DNA of 64,000 nucleotides from Stenotrophomonas sp046736075 (GCF_046736075.1 NZ_CP177163.1:806001-870000); one strand, 5' to 3'. Positions 36,866 through 47,267 are shown, numbered from the stretch's first letter. A program made the numbers and translations. Notes: generated by a model from the letters alone, not told the origin.

Positions 36866-37522
36866 CTAGTCCGCCTCGTGGCAGTCCGCGCGGCGCACTT
36901 CCTCGACGAACTTGCGCATTTTGTAGCCGTCCTTGATGCCCGGTTCGGTTTCGATGCCGCTGGACACATCCACCCCCCACGGCAGGGTGGCGACGATCGC
37001 GTCGAACACGTTGTCCGGGGTGATCCCGCCGGCCAGCAGGAACGGCCGGTGCAGGCCGGTCGGCAGGCGGGTCCAGTCGAAGGCAACGCCGGTGCCGCCA
37101 CCGCCGCCCGGCGCGTGGCTGTCGAACAGGAAACCGGCCGCGCTGGGGTAGCGCAGCTGCAGCTGGCGGGCGTTGACGTCGTCGCGCCCGCCCATCGCCA
37201 CGGCCTTCAGATAGGGCATGTTGAAGCTGCGGCAGAACGACTCGTCTTCGTCGCCGTGGAACTGCAGCAGGGTCGGTCGCACGGTACGCAGGACTTCGCG
37301 GACCTCTTCCTTGCTGTTGTCACGGAACAGCGCGACCACATCCACCATCGGCGCGATGGCCTGGCGCATCGCACGGGCCTCGGCCGGGGCGACGCGGCGC
37401 TTGCTCTCGCGGGCGAAGATGAAGCCGACCGCGTCCACGCCCAGCTCGCCGGCCAGGCGGACGTCGCCGGCACGGGTCATGCCGCAGAACTTGATGCGGG
37501 TGCGATAGAAGGAGCGGCTCAT
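36866..37522 (-). CDS. trpF: Phosphoribosylanthranilate isomerase
   Basis: A 218-residue TIM-barrel enzyme of tryptophan synthesis that makes CdRP from phosphoribosylanthranilate. The catalytic Cys is in IKFCGMTR (Cys13), and the general acid Asp is in FDSHAPGGGGGTG. A phosphate site LLAGGITPDN and a GVDVSSGIE motif follow. It overlaps the truA stop by 4 nt. The trpF and trpBA genes are split by the LysR gene. Confidence 0.96.
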   Translation of the reverse strand: MSRSFYRTRIKFCGMTRAGDVRLAGELGVDAVGFIFARESKRRVAPAEARAMRQAIAPMVDVVALFRDNSKEEVREVLRTVRPTLLQFHGDEDESFCRSFNMPYLKAVAMGGRDDVNARQLQLRYPSAAGFLFDSHAPGGGGGTGVAFDWTRLPTGLHRPFLLAGGITPDNVFDAIVATLPWGVDVSSGIETEPGIKDGYKMRKFVEEVRRADCHEAD

Positions 37523-38292
37523 AAGGTGACCTCGGCGGGCAGATGCCAGTTGTCGGGGTACAGCGGTCCAACAAACACCAGTCCCTGCGGGGGGGCGGTG
37601 GGACCGGCCACGGTGCGGTCCTGGCCCGCCAGCAGCTCGGCCATCCACGACACCGGTTTGTCCCCACAACCGATCAGGATCAGTGAGCCGACGATATTGC
37701 GCACCATGTGATGAAGGAATGCATTGGCCTGAACGCAGACCTCCACCACCTCGCCGTGACGGACCACGCTGATCGCCTGCAGCTCACGCCGGGCATGCAG
37801 GGCCTCGCACTGGATGCTGCGGAAGGCACTGAAGTCGTTCTCGCCGAGCAGCGCCTGGCCGGCTGCGTGCATCAGCCCGGCGTCCAGCGGCCGACGCTCC
37901 CAGCTCAGGGTCTGGCGGTACAGCGCCGGGCGCACCTGGCGGTTCAGCAGCCGGTACCGGTAGCGCCGCGCCCGGGCCGAAAAGCGCGCGTGGAAATCGT
38001 CGGCCACCGGCACGCACCAGCGCACCGCGATCGAGCGCGGCAAGCGGGTCGTGGTGCCCAAGGTCCAGCCGCGCGGATCGCGCACCACGTCGGTATCGAA
38101 ATGGACCACCTGGCATTCGCCGTGCACGCCGGCATCGGTGCGGCCGGCGCAGGTCACCTGGATCGGGGCATCGGCCACCGAGGACAACGCATCCTGCAGG
38201 CTGGCCTGCACGCTGGGGCACCCGCTCTCGCCCAGCTGCTGCCAGCCCTTGTACTCACTGCCATCGTATTCCACGCCCAACGCGTAGCGCAT
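37519..38292 (-). CDS. truA: tRNA pseudouridine(38-40) synthase
   Basis: A 257-residue enzyme that modifies positions 38-40 of the anticodon arm in many tRNAs. The catalytic Asp53 lies in the CAGRTDAGVHG motif. ATG 38292 is preferred; an upstream in-frame TTG would add two residues. It sits between fimV and trpF and is coupled to trpF by the ATGA overlap. Confidence 0.97.
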   Translation of the reverse strand: MRYALGVEYDGSEYKGWQQLGESGCPSVQASLQDALSSVADAPIQVTCAGRTDAGVHGECQVVHFDTDVVRDPRGWTLGTTTRLPRSIAVRWCVPVADDFHARFSARARRYRYRLLNRQVRPALYRQTLSWERRPLDAGLMHAAGQALLGENDFSAFRSIQCEALHARRELQAISVVRHGEVVEVCVQANAFLHHMVRNIVGSLILIGCGDKPVSWMAELLAGQDRTVAGPTAPPQGLVFVGPLYPDNWHLPAEVTL

Positions 38293-38372
38293 GCTCAACC
38301 TCTGTTTCGTCGGGGAACCGGGCCGGATGCGGCCCGGGAATCAAGCGGGAGAACGACTGGCAAAGGCGTCGT

Positions 38373-40304
38373 TCATCCCAGCCGCGCAAGCAGCTCGCGC
38401 GCTTCGGCCTGCATGTGCGGGTCGGCACCGACGGCCACTTCCTGCAGCAGGGTGCGCGCGGTTTCGGCATCGCCCAGGTCCAGGTAGGCGATCGCCAGTT
38501 CCAGCCGGTCGCGTCCCGGCGCAGGCGCGAACACGCTGTCATCGGCAGGCGCGTCCACGGCCTCGACGGCCTCGTCGCTCGCGGCGTCGGCATCCGTCGC
38601 ATCGGGGCCGGGCACCGTTTCGGCGGGGTACTCGAACACGCCGCGGAAGGACGGCTGCGCCGCCGCTTCCAGCGCGTGCGCCGGCGGACCGGGCAGCACG
38701 GGGTCGGCATCGGGTTCTGTCTGCGCGACGACATCGGCGTCGTCCACGGCCACCACCGCGCTGTCGCCGGCCACCGGCTCCAGTGCGAACACCGGCTCGC
38801 GGCGCAGGCCATCGGCCAGCGGGGCCGAGTCAGGCGAGGCATCGTATGCGTCCTCGTCGTCGGCAGCGCGCTGCTGCGCGGCCAGCTCATCCACGTAATC
38901 GGCGGCCGGTACGGCGGCGGCGAGCGCGGCGCCGTCGAGGCTGTCGCGCGACAGCGGCGGCAACGGCGAGGCCTTGCGGCGGCGGCTGAAGAGCCAGCCC
39001 ACCACGCCCAGCACCAGCACCACCAGACCCAGCCAGTACCACCCGCCGCTGCTGCCTTCGCGTGGCGAAGGGGCCTGCGCAAGCCGCTGCTGGGCCGCCG
39101 CCAGGTCGTTGTCCTTCATCGCGATCAGCGATTGCTGCTGGGTCTTGAGCTTCTCCAGCTCCGCCACGCGGTTGCGCAGCTCCTGGATCTCGGCATCGCG
39201 GGTAGCGACGTCTTCCTTGGCCTGTCGCAGTTGTTCGTTGCCCAGCATGTCACCCTCACTGCCGGCGGCGGTGCCGGTGGTTGTTCCTGCGGTGTGGTCG
39301 GCAGCGGCAACAGCCGGCGCGATCTCCAGACGCGCGCCCTGGCGCGGCGTGACGCCCGGTGCCGGCGCGGCGCTGGCGGGGACCGGCGCGTTGGCGGCCG
39401 TGTCGGCCGGCTGCGGAATCGCCGCGCGCGACTGCCGCCACTGGGCGGTGTGCTCACGCACGATCGCGGCGGCCTCGTTGGCGTCGATGGCCGCGCCGCC
39501 GTTGCCGGCCGGACCGCGCAGCACCGCGCCCTGCTTGAGCAGGTTGACGTTGCCGCGGATGAAGGCTTCGGGGTTGGCGCGCAGCAGCGCGATCATCGCC
39601 TGGTCGCGGCTGACGCCCTGCTCGCGGGCGACCGTCGCGGCGATCTGCGACAGGGTCTGGCCACGCTGGACGGTGATGCCATCGGCGCCCATCGCCGCCG
39701 GCGCCGGCGCCGCCGGACGGGCGGACGTGGCGCGCGGGGCAGCGGCCGCCGGGCGCGGCGCGGGTGCCGCAGCGGTCGGGGCGGCCGGGGCGGTCACGGC
39801 CGGCGCAGGGGCCGGCTCGCGCACGATGGCATTGGACATCGCGCCGGCAGGCGCGACGATCTCCGGCTCGGCAACGGCAGCGGCACTGTTGGGCGCATCG
39901 ACCAGTGCCGAGTACTCGCGCACCAGCCTGCCCTGCCCCCAATCGGCTTCAATCAGAAAATTCAGCGAGGCCGTGGCAACCGGCGCATGGCTGCTCACCC
40001 GGACCACCGCCCGCCCCTGGGCATTGCGGGTGAGTTCGAACTGCAGCTCGCTGACAAGGCCGCTGGGCGGTTCCAGCCCGACGCGGGCGAAGGTGGCCGG
40101 CGAGGCCAGCGAGACACGCAACTGTTCCAGCTCGGCTGGATCGGCCGAAATCACCGGGATTTCCGCCAGAAGCGGCTGGCCGGGCTTGGACAGCACACGG
40201 ATATCGCCCAGGCCAAGGGCCAGGGCGGAGCTGCTGGCCAGGGCCAGCAGCAGCGTCGACACATACTTGAGCGGGCGCGATGCGCCCGGAGCCCGGTTCT
40301 TCAT
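38373..40304 (-). CDS. fimV: FimV/HubP-like polar landmark protein
   Basis: A 643-residue protein. It has a signal peptide (KYVSTLLLALASSSALALG), a periplasmic FimV N-domain (LSKPGQPLLAEIPVISADPAELEQLRVSLASP), an Ala/Pro-rich linker and a LysM peptidoglycan-binding domain at about 205-258. A coiled coil follows at about 335-400, then one membrane helix (WYWLGLVVLVLGVVGWLF, about 420-438), an acidic cytoplasmic region and a FimV C-domain (LELAIAYLDLGDAETARTLL). FimV/HubP supports type IV pili, twitching and cell-pole organisation. asd-fimV-truA-trpF is a conserved order. Confidence 0.93.
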   Translation of the reverse strand: MKNRAPGASRPLKYVSTLLLALASSSALALGLGDIRVLSKPGQPLLAEIPVISADPAELEQLRVSLASPATFARVGLEPPSGLVSELQFELTRNAQGRAVVRVSSHAPVATASLNFLIEADWGQGRLVREYSALVDAPNSAAAVAEPEIVAPAGAMSNAIVREPAPAPAVTAPAAPTAAAPAPRPAAAAPRATSARPAAPAPAAMGADGITVQRGQTLSQIAATVAREQGVSRDQAMIALLRANPEAFIRGNVNLLKQGAVLRGPAGNGGAAIDANEAAAIVREHTAQWRQSRAAIPQPADTAANAPVPASAAPAPGVTPRQGARLEIAPAVAAADHTAGTTTGTAAGSEGDMLGNEQLRQAKEDVATRDAEIQELRNRVAELEKLKTQQQSLIAMKDNDLAAAQQRLAQAPSPREGSSGGWYWLGLVVLVLGVVGWLFSRRRKASPLPPLSRDSLDGAALAAAVPAADYVDELAAQQRAADDEDAYDASPDSAPLADGLRREPVFALEPVAGDSAVVAVDDADVVAQTEPDADPVLPGPPAHALEAAAQPSFRGVFEYPAETVPGPDATDADAASDEAVEAVDAPADDSVFAPAPGRDRLELAIAYLDLGDAETARTLLQEVAVGADPHMQAEARELLARLG

Positions 40305-40389
40305 GGCGGCCAATATAACGGCTCCCCCCGTGATCGGCGATGATTCATGTGGTGCGGCCGGCGGCATCCCCATGCCGCCGCCCACCCGC

Positions 40390-41415
<1,026 letters not shown>

Positions 41416-41430
41416 AACAGCCTCGTTTGG

Positions 41431-41457
41431 GTGTACCGGCCTGCGGCCGGTACCTAC
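41431..41457 (-). repeat. REP (SMAG-like) palindrome upstream of asd
   Basis: On the minus strand GTAGGTACCGGCC-N3-GGCCGGTAC. GTAG head and palindromic stem like the other elements. It lies 16 nt upstream of the asd start, so it may shape the 5' end of the mRNA. Confidence 0.7.
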
Positions 41458-41588
41458 CGTGTTGGTTTGAAGAGCGTACCGGCCAAAGGGCGGTCGCTGC
41501 CGAATAGGTTTGAAAGGTGTGCCGGACAACAGCTGACATCTGCACGGACTGGGTTCGGGGAACCTCGCGTGATGACCGCGTCGGTTCC

Positions 41589-42644
41589 CTATCGTTTTGC
41601 GTCGTCGGTTTTTTTGGCGCCCATGATCGCGCCGCCGGTACGGGCAGCGTTCACGGCGTCGGCGTTGATCGCGCTCGGCGGGTGGCCGGCATCGGGGCCC
41701 TTGCCCAGCGCGGCCGTCAGGTTGTCCACGGCCAACTGCACCATCGCGCGGCGCGTGGCGCGGCTGGCACTGCCGATGTGCGGGGTCAGCACGACGTTGT
41801 GCAGGGCCAGCAGTTCCGGACGGACCGTGGGCTCGCCTTCGAACACATCCAGCCCGGCGGCAGCCAGGCGGCCATTGGCCAGCGCATCGGCCAGCGCCAG
41901 CTCGTCGACGATGCCGCCCCGCGCGATGTTGACCAGGGTGGCACCCGGCTTCATCTTCGCCAGTGCCCCGGCGTCGATGATGTGGTGCGAGGCCGCGTTG
42001 TACGGCAGCACCAGGACCAGGTGGTCGGCCTGCGCCAGCAGCGTGTCCAGGTCGACGTACGCCGCGCCGACCTCGGCCTCGGTGGCCTCGGGCAGGCGCG
42101 ATCGGTTGTGGTACAGCACGCGCATGCCGAAGCCCAGCGCGCCCCGGCGGGCGATGCCCTGGCCGATGCGGCCCATGCCGAGGATGCCCAGCGTGCTGCC
42201 GTGGATGTCCGCGCCGAGCATGCTCTGGAACGACCACTGCCCCCACTGGCCGTCGCGCAGCCAGCGTTCGGACTCGGTGATGCGGCGGGCGGCGGCCATC
42301 AGCAGCGCGAAGCCGAGGTCGGCGGTGGTTTCGGTCAATACGTCCGGGGTGTTGCTGGCCAGGACGCCGGCAGCGCTGAGCGCATCGACATCCAGATTGT
42401 TGTAGCCCACCCCGACATTGGCGATCGCGCGCAGCTGCGGCGCGTTGGCAATCTCGGCCGCGCCGATGCGTTCGTTGAGGGTGATCAGCGCGCCGTCGAC
42501 GCCGGCCAGCCGCTCGGCCAACTGCGCTGGCGTGTAGCGGGTGACCTGGTCGGTCATGTCCAGGTCGAAATGCTGCCCGAGCCGTTCGACGACATCGTCG
42601 AACAGCGGCTGGCTGACCCAGACCCTGGGGCGCGGCTCAGCCAT
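41589..42644 (-). CDS. D-2-hydroxyacid dehydrogenase (glyoxylate/hydroxypyruvate reductase-like)
   Basis: A 351-residue NAD(P)-dependent dehydrogenase. The substrate domain and Rossmann fold are recognisable: AIANVGVGYNNLD, GILGMGRIGQG near 152-162, NIARGGIVDE (catalytic Arg), and the LTPHIGSAS His. Similar to GhrB-type reductases. The C-terminal 20-25 residues (AARTGGAIMGAKKTDDAKR) look unstructured. The start overlaps aroC by 8 nt. In some gammaproteobacteria the pdxB-type dehydrogenase lies near asd/truA; this protein is shorter and more GhrB-like, so a PdxB role is not supported. Confidence 0.85.
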   Translation of the reverse strand: MAEPRPRVWVSQPLFDDVVERLGQHFDLDMTDQVTRYTPAQLAERLAGVDGALITLNERIGAAEIANAPQLRAIANVGVGYNNLDVDALSAAGVLASNTPDVLTETTADLGFALLMAAARRITESERWLRDGQWGQWSFQSMLGADIHGSTLGILGMGRIGQGIARRGALGFGMRVLYHNRSRLPEATEAEVGAAYVDLDTLLAQADHLVLVLPYNAASHHIIDAGALAKMKPGATLVNIARGGIVDELALADALANGRLAAAGLDVFEGEPTVRPELLALHNVVLTPHIGSASRATRRAMVQLAVDNLTAALGKGPDAGHPPSAINADAVNAARTGGAIMGAKKTDDAKR

Positions 42645-43740
42645 CGATGGCGCCCGGGATGCGCGGTGCGATGTCGCCCACGTCGCCGCACTGGGCGCGA
42701 TGGCGCAGCGCCTGGTCCATCAGCACCAGCGCCATCATCGCTTCGGCGATCGGGGTGGCGCGGATGCCCACGCAGGGATCGTGACGGCCGGTGGTGATCA
42801 CCTCGACGGCGGCGCCACTGGCATCCACCGTGGCGCCGGGCAGGCGCAGGCTGGAGGTGGGCTTGAGCACGATCGAGGCGGTGACCTGCTGGCCGGTGGA
42901 GATGCCACCGAGGATGCCGCCGGCATGGTTGCTGGCGAAGCCGTCGGGGGTGATCAGGTCGCGGTGCTCGGTGCCCTTCTGGGCAGCGCTGGCGAAGCCG
43001 TCGCCGATCTCCACGCCCTTGACCGCGTTGATGCTCATCAGCGCGGCGGCCAGTTCACCGTCGAGCTTGCCGTAGATCGGTTCGCCCCAGCCCGGCGGCA
43101 CGCCGTCGGCCACGACGTTGACGCGCGCACCGACCGAATCGCCGGACTTGCGCAGCGCGTCCATGTAGCTTTCCAGTGCGGGCACCTGCCCGGCCACCGG
43201 CCAGAAGAACGGGTTGTCTTCCACCGCCGACCAGTCGAAGCCGGTCGGCGTGATCTCGCCCAGCTGCGACAGGTAGCCGCGCACGCGCACGCCGTAGCGC
43301 TGCAGCAGCCATTTCTTGGCGATCACGCCGGCCGCCACGCGCATGGTGGTTTCACGCGCCGACGAGCGGCCACCGCCGCGCGGGTCGCGGATGCCGTACT
43401 TCTGCCAGTAGCTGTAGTCGGCGTGGCCGGGACGGAACTGCTGGGCGATGGTGCTGTAGTCCTTGCTGCGCTGGTCGGTGTTGCGGATCAGCAGCGCGAT
43501 CGGGGTACCGGTGGTGCGCCCTTCGTAGACGCCGGACAGGATTTCAACGGCGTCTTCTTCGCGGCGCGCGGACGTGTGCCGGCTCTTGCCGGTGGCGCGG
43601 CGCTGCAGATCGTGGGCGAACTCCGCGGCGTCGATCTCCAGTCCCGGGGGGCAGCCGTCGATCACGCAGCCGATCGCCGGACCGTGCGATTCGCCGAACG
43701 TGGTGACCGAGAGCAGCTTGCCGAACGTATTACTGGACAT
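42637..43740 (-). CDS. aroC: Chorismate synthase
   Basis: A 367-residue FMN-dependent enzyme, the last step of the shikimate pathway. The start MSSNTFGKLLSVTTFGESHGPAIG and the RGGGRSSARETTMRVAAG motif are characteristic. Chorismate feeds tryptophan, and trpBA/trpF lie 5-10 kb away on the same strand. It overlaps the membrane-protein gene by 11 nt and the dehydrogenase by 8 nt. Confidence 0.98.
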   Translation of the reverse strand: MSSNTFGKLLSVTTFGESHGPAIGCVIDGCPPGLEIDAAEFAHDLQRRATGKSRHTSARREEDAVEILSGVYEGRTTGTPIALLIRNTDQRSKDYSTIAQQFRPGHADYSYWQKYGIRDPRGGGRSSARETTMRVAAGVIAKKWLLQRYGVRVRGYLSQLGEITPTGFDWSAVEDNPFFWPVAGQVPALESYMDALRKSGDSVGARVNVVADGVPPGWGEPIYGKLDGELAAALMSINAVKGVEIGDGFASAAQKGTEHRDLITPDGFASNHAGGILGGISTGQQVTASIVLKPTSSLRLPGATVDASGAAVEVITTGRHDPCVGIRATPIAEAMMALVLMDQALRHRAQCGDVGDIAPRIPGAIDG

Positions 43741-44242
43741 GGGATACCGCATGACGGGGGAAGGCGGCGCGCAGCACGCGCGGCAGGTGGCGCACGGCGA
43801 CAATGGCCGGCAGCAGGGTGAAGCTGAGGATGAACACCGGGCGGCCCCAGCCGCCGCGCCAGCCATCCGGGCTGCTGCCGATGCTGGCGACAACCGTGGC
43901 CACGGCAACGGCCAGGCCGACCACCAGGGCCACGGTCAGCGCACGCGACAGCGCCGGGCGCCGTTGCAGCAGCGATCCATCCACGATCGCGCAGCAGACC
44001 ACGGCGGCACCGCCAAGCAGGCCCGAGACGCCGTACGCAAAGCCCTTGATGTGGTACCAGAGCTGTTCGGTGGGCTCGGCGGCGTAGCGGCAGTGCAGCG
44101 TGTCGCCGCTGAAACAGGCGACGCCGCTCTGCAGGGACATCATCACGATGATCAGCGCGAACGGCAGCAGCAGCGCCAACGGCATCAGCAGGGCCAGATC
44201 GGCCCAGCGGATGCGCGCGGCGACGGCCGGCCTATCGGGCAT
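43730..44242 (-). CDS. Predicted inner-membrane protein, unknown function
   Basis: A 170-residue protein from ATG 44242 (MPDRPAVAARIRWADLALLMPLALL). Four membrane helices are visible, at about 13-32, 60-80, 93-113 and 125-150. I do not recognise a family. Two close Cys pairs (GVACFSGDTLHCRY and VVCCAIVDG) lie in the first half. The gene overlaps prmB by 11 nt and aroC by 11 nt, so it is part of a coupled prmB-X-aroC-dehydrogenase run. Confidence 0.7.
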   Translation of the reverse strand: MPDRPAVAARIRWADLALLMPLALLLPFALIIVMMSLQSGVACFSGDTLHCRYAAEPTEQLWYHIKGFAYGVSGLLGGAAVVCCAIVDGSLLQRRPALSRALTVALVVGLAVAVATVVASIGSSPDGWRGGWGRPVFILSFTLLPAIVAVRHLPRVLRAAFPRHAVSHVQ

Positions 44243-45158
44243 TGGCCAGCTCGGTGATGCGGGCGCTGTGGGCGATGAGCTCGCGGCATTCAACCGCGAA
44301 GATGCCCATCTGGCCGACCTTGAACTCGATCCAGTTGAAGACCACCTCCGGCAGCAGCTTGTTGAGGTGACGCTCGGATTCGCCCACTTCGCAGATCAGC
44401 AGCCCATCCTCGCTGAGGTGCAGCGGGGCGTCGCGGAGGATCTTCAGCACCAGGTCCAGGCCGTCATCACCGGCACGCAGGCCCATTTCCGGCTCGTAGG
44501 AGTACTCCTGCGGCAGGGCATCGGTCTCGTCGTTGGTGACGTACGGGGGGTTGGTGACGATCAGGTCGTAGTGGCGGCCGGTGAGGCCGTTGAACAGGTC
44601 GGACTTGATCAGGGTGACGTTGTGGGCGTCGAGGCGTTCCTTGTTCTCGGCGGCCAAGGCCAGGGCGTCGTCGCTGAGGTCCACGCCATCCACTTCCCAA
44701 TGCGGGTAGTAGTGGCCCATCGCGATGGCGATGCAGCCCGAGCCGGTGCACAGGTCCAGCGCGCGGTGCACGTCACGGCCCGCCAGCCAGGGCTCGAAAC
44801 CGGTTTCGATCAGTTCGGCGATCGGCGAACGCGGCACCAGGGCGCGCGGGTCGCTCTTGAAGCTCAGGCCGGCGAACCAGGCTTCCCCGGTGAGGTAGGC
44901 GGCGGGCAGGCGCTCGGTGATGCGGCGCTCGAACAGGGCCAGCACTTCGGCCTTCTCCGGCGTGGTGACCCGGGCGGCGCCGTAGGCCGGGCCGAGGTCA
45001 TGCGGGAGATGGAGGGTGTGCAGGACCAGCTGGGTCGCTTCGTCCAGGGCGTTGTCGTAGCTGTGCCCGAAGGTCAGCCCGGCGGCGTTGAAACGGCTGG
45101 TGCCGTAGCGGATCAGATCGATGATCGTGTGGAGTTCGGCGGCCGTTTCGGCAGTCAT
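44232..45158 (-). CDS. prmB: Ribosomal protein L3 glutamine methyltransferase
   Basis: A 308-residue S-adenosylmethionine enzyme. The Rossmann motif ALDLCTGSGCIAIA and the catalytic DLIVTNPPY place it in the PrmB/HemK family; the length, the RALVPRSPIAELIE segment and the N-terminal domain favour PrmB over PrmC. It methylates a Gln of ribosomal protein L3. PrmB is next to aroC in many bacteria. The start MTAETAAELHTIID is chosen over a longer frame. Confidence 0.93.
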   Translation of the reverse strand: MTAETAAELHTIIDLIRYGTSRFNAAGLTFGHSYDNALDEATQLVLHTLHLPHDLGPAYGAARVTTPEKAEVLALFERRITERLPAAYLTGEAWFAGLSFKSDPRALVPRSPIAELIETGFEPWLAGRDVHRALDLCTGSGCIAIAMGHYYPHWEVDGVDLSDDALALAAENKERLDAHNVTLIKSDLFNGLTGRHYDLIVTNPPYVTNDETDALPQEYSYEPEMGLRAGDDGLDLVLKILRDAPLHLSEDGLLICEVGESERHLNKLLPEVVFNWIEFKVGQMGIFAVECRELIAHSARITELANAR

Positions 45159-45323
45159 GGCGGGGCAACAGACAAAGTGGCCCCCGATTATAGGCGACCC
45201 CATGCCGGCCAGCATCCGTTGCAGACGAAACGGGTGGCAGAGGGCCCGCCCGCCATCACCGCCGGATCCGCCGCCTTTGCCTTTACCCCTATCATGGTGG
45301 CCCCTTCCGGGAACGGGCCCCAC

Positions 45324-45974
45324 ATGTTCAATCGCAACGTCGGCATCATCCTGCTCATCGCGCTGGCCGCCGGGCTGGGCCTGGTCGTGGCCCAGAAGGT
45401 GTTCGCGCCCACGCCGGCCAACGACCGGCCGGCCACCGAGTCGATCACTTTCTATCCGCAGCCACGGCCCCTGCCCGACTTCAACCTGGGCCAGTCCGAC
45501 GGCACCCGGCTGATCCCCGGCGAGCTGAAGGGCCATTGGACCCTGGTGTTCCTGGGCTTCACCTTCTGCCCGGATGTCTGCCCGACCACCCTGGGCGACC
45601 TGGCCCTGGCCCAGAAACAGTGGGAAGCGCTGCCCGATACCCTGCGCCCGCGACTGGTGTTCATCTCGGTCGACCCCGAGCGCGACACGCCGGCCCGCCT
45701 GGGCGAGTACGTCCATGCGTTCCACAAGGACACCCTGGCGGCCACCGCCGACGTGCCGTCACTGGAGCGTTTCGCCACCTCGCTGGGCTTCGTGTTCCAG
45801 AAAGTGCCCGGGAAGCACTTCGATGAGAACCCCGAGGATTACACCGTCGAACACTCGGCCAGCCTGGCCGTACTGGATCCGCAGGGCCGCCTGGCCGGCC
45901 TGATCCGCCCCCCCTTCAACGCGCCGGCCATCGCCCGCGACCTGCAACTGCTGACCGAGAAATCCGCCCCATGA
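45324..45974 (+). CDS. SCO1/SenC-family copper chaperone
   Basis: A 216-residue membrane-anchored protein with a helix at about 8-25 and a thioredoxin-fold periplasmic domain. The copper ligands Cys82 and Cys86 lie in FCPDVCP, with a third ligand expected at the His of VEHSASLAV. The family delivers copper to the CuA site of cytochrome oxidase or acts in thiol redox. The stop overlaps the psd start by 4 nt. Confidence 0.92.
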   Translation: MFNRNVGIILLIALAAGLGLVVAQKVFAPTPANDRPATESITFYPQPRPLPDFNLGQSDGTRLIPGELKGHWTLVFLGFTFCPDVCPTTLGDLALAQKQWEALPDTLRPRLVFISVDPERDTPARLGEYVHAFHKDTLAATADVPSLERFATSLGFVFQKVPGKHFDENPEDYTVEHSASLAVLDPQGRLAGLIRPPFNAPAIARDLQLLTEKSAP

Positions 45975-46813
45975 GTCTGATGACCACGCTGAGCTACGCC
46001 CTGCCCCACCGCCTGCTGTCCTCGATGGCGCGGCGCCTGGCGTATTCCAGCAACCCGCGCATCTCGCGCTGGCTGATCGATACGGTCACCGCCAAATTCG
46101 GCGTCAACCTTGCCGAGGCCGCCAACCCGGACCCGCGCAGCTACGCCACCTTCAACCAGTTCTTCACCCGGGCCCTCAAGCCCGGTGCGCGCGTGCCCGA
46201 TCCCGATCCGCGCACGCTGGTGATGCCGGCCGATGGCCGTATCAGCCAGCTCGGTGCGATCGAGGACGGGCGCATCTTCCAGGCCAAGGGCCAGTCGTTC
46301 ACCGCCGCCGAACTGCTGGGCGACGCCGCCGATGCCGAGGTGTTCCGCCACGGCCTGTACGCCACCGTGTACCTCTCGCCGAAGGACTACCACCGCGTAC
46401 ACATGCCGTGGACCGGCACCCTGCGCGAGACGGTGCACGTGCCCGGCCGGCTGTTCAGCGTGGGGCCGGCAGCGGTCAACACGGTGCCGGGCCTGTTTGC
46501 CCGCAACGAGCGGCTGGTCTGTCATTTCGACACCGATTTCGGGCCGATGGTGTCGGTGATGGTCGGGGCGCTGCTGGTGTCGGGCGTGGAGACGGTGTGG
46601 GGCGGCGAAGAGATTCCGCGCTATGGCGACACCATCACGCGCAAGGATTACCGCGGCAAGGGGATTACGCTGGCGCGGTTCGCGGAGATGGCGCGCTTCA
46701 ACTACGGCTCCACCGTGATCGTCCTGCTGCCGCCGGGTGTGGCCGACTTCGCGCCGCATCTGGACGCCGAACATGCCGTGCAGCTCGGTCAGGCGCTGGC
46801 GACGTTGAAGTAA
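45971..46813 (+). CDS. psd: Phosphatidylserine decarboxylase proenzyme
   Basis: A 280-residue membrane-associated enzyme that makes phosphatidylethanolamine. The pyruvoyl-forming Ser247 lies in the YGSTV motif near the C-terminus, where self-cleavage gives beta and alpha chains. PADG and PKDYHRVHMP motifs are typical. It is coupled to the sco gene by a 4-nt overlap and followed by a terminator. Confidence 0.97.
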   Translation: MSLMTTLSYALPHRLLSSMARRLAYSSNPRISRWLIDTVTAKFGVNLAEAANPDPRSYATFNQFFTRALKPGARVPDPDPRTLVMPADGRISQLGAIEDGRIFQAKGQSFTAAELLGDAADAEVFRHGLYATVYLSPKDYHRVHMPWTGTLRETVHVPGRLFSVGPAAVNTVPGLFARNERLVCHFDTDFGPMVSVMVGALLVSGVETVWGGEEIPRYGDTITRKDYRGKGITLARFAEMARFNYGSTVIVLLPPGVADFAPHLDAEHAVQLGQALATLK

Positions 46814-46823
46814 CCCAAACAGA

Positions 46824-46850
46824 AACGCCCCGCTTTCGCGGGGCGTTTTC
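46824..46850. terminator. Terminator between psd and the rraB-like gene
   Basis: AACGCCCCGC, four-base loop, GCGGGGCGTTTTC. Convergent genes on both sides; the better T-run is on the plus strand. Confidence 0.8.
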
Positions 46851-46860
46851 GTTGCGGCGA

Positions 46861-47202
46861 TCAGATCTCGACCGGGCCTACATCCATGCCGTCGTAGTCT
46901 TCCACGCCGTTCTGCTCGGCCAGCGTCTGCAGCTCCTGGTTGCGGGCATCCAGCGAGGCCTCGGTATGCACCTCGGCGCGCTCGACGTGGAGCACGTGGT
47001 AAGGCGCCTCGCCTTCTTCCAGGTCCGGCTCGAAGATCTCCACCAGGGTGTAGCCCATCGCGACCAGCTTCTCGGCCAGGCCGGTCAGCGGTTCCGGCGT
47101 GGTGTTGACGAAGAAGTACCCCCACAGCATCGGGCCGTTGAGGTCCCAGTCGGTGTTTTCGCGGATGTTGGCGAACATCTCGTTGATCGCGGTGATATCC
47201 AT
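46861..47202 (-). CDS. rraB: RraB-family ribonuclease E inhibitor-like protein
   Basis: A 113-residue acidic protein starting MDITAINEMFANIRENTDW. It carries the RraB fold signature (WGYFFVNTTPEPL, ALVAMGYTLVEIF, LHVERAEVHT) and ends in an acidic tail. RraB of E. coli binds RNase E and inhibits its activity; the family (PF06877) also includes relatives of unknown role, so the partner is inferred. It stands alone between psd and a lytic transglycosylase gene. Confidence 0.85.
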   Translation of the reverse strand: MDITAINEMFANIRENTDWDLNGPMLWGYFFVNTTPEPLTGLAEKLVAMGYTLVEIFEPDLEEGEAPYHVLHVERAEVHTEASLDARNQELQTLAEQNGVEDYDGMDVGPVEI

Positions 47203-47267
47203 CTTGCTTCCTTTGACTGTGTACATGAGGGCCGCGGCATGCCGCCACGGCCGGTGATGGATGTCGG

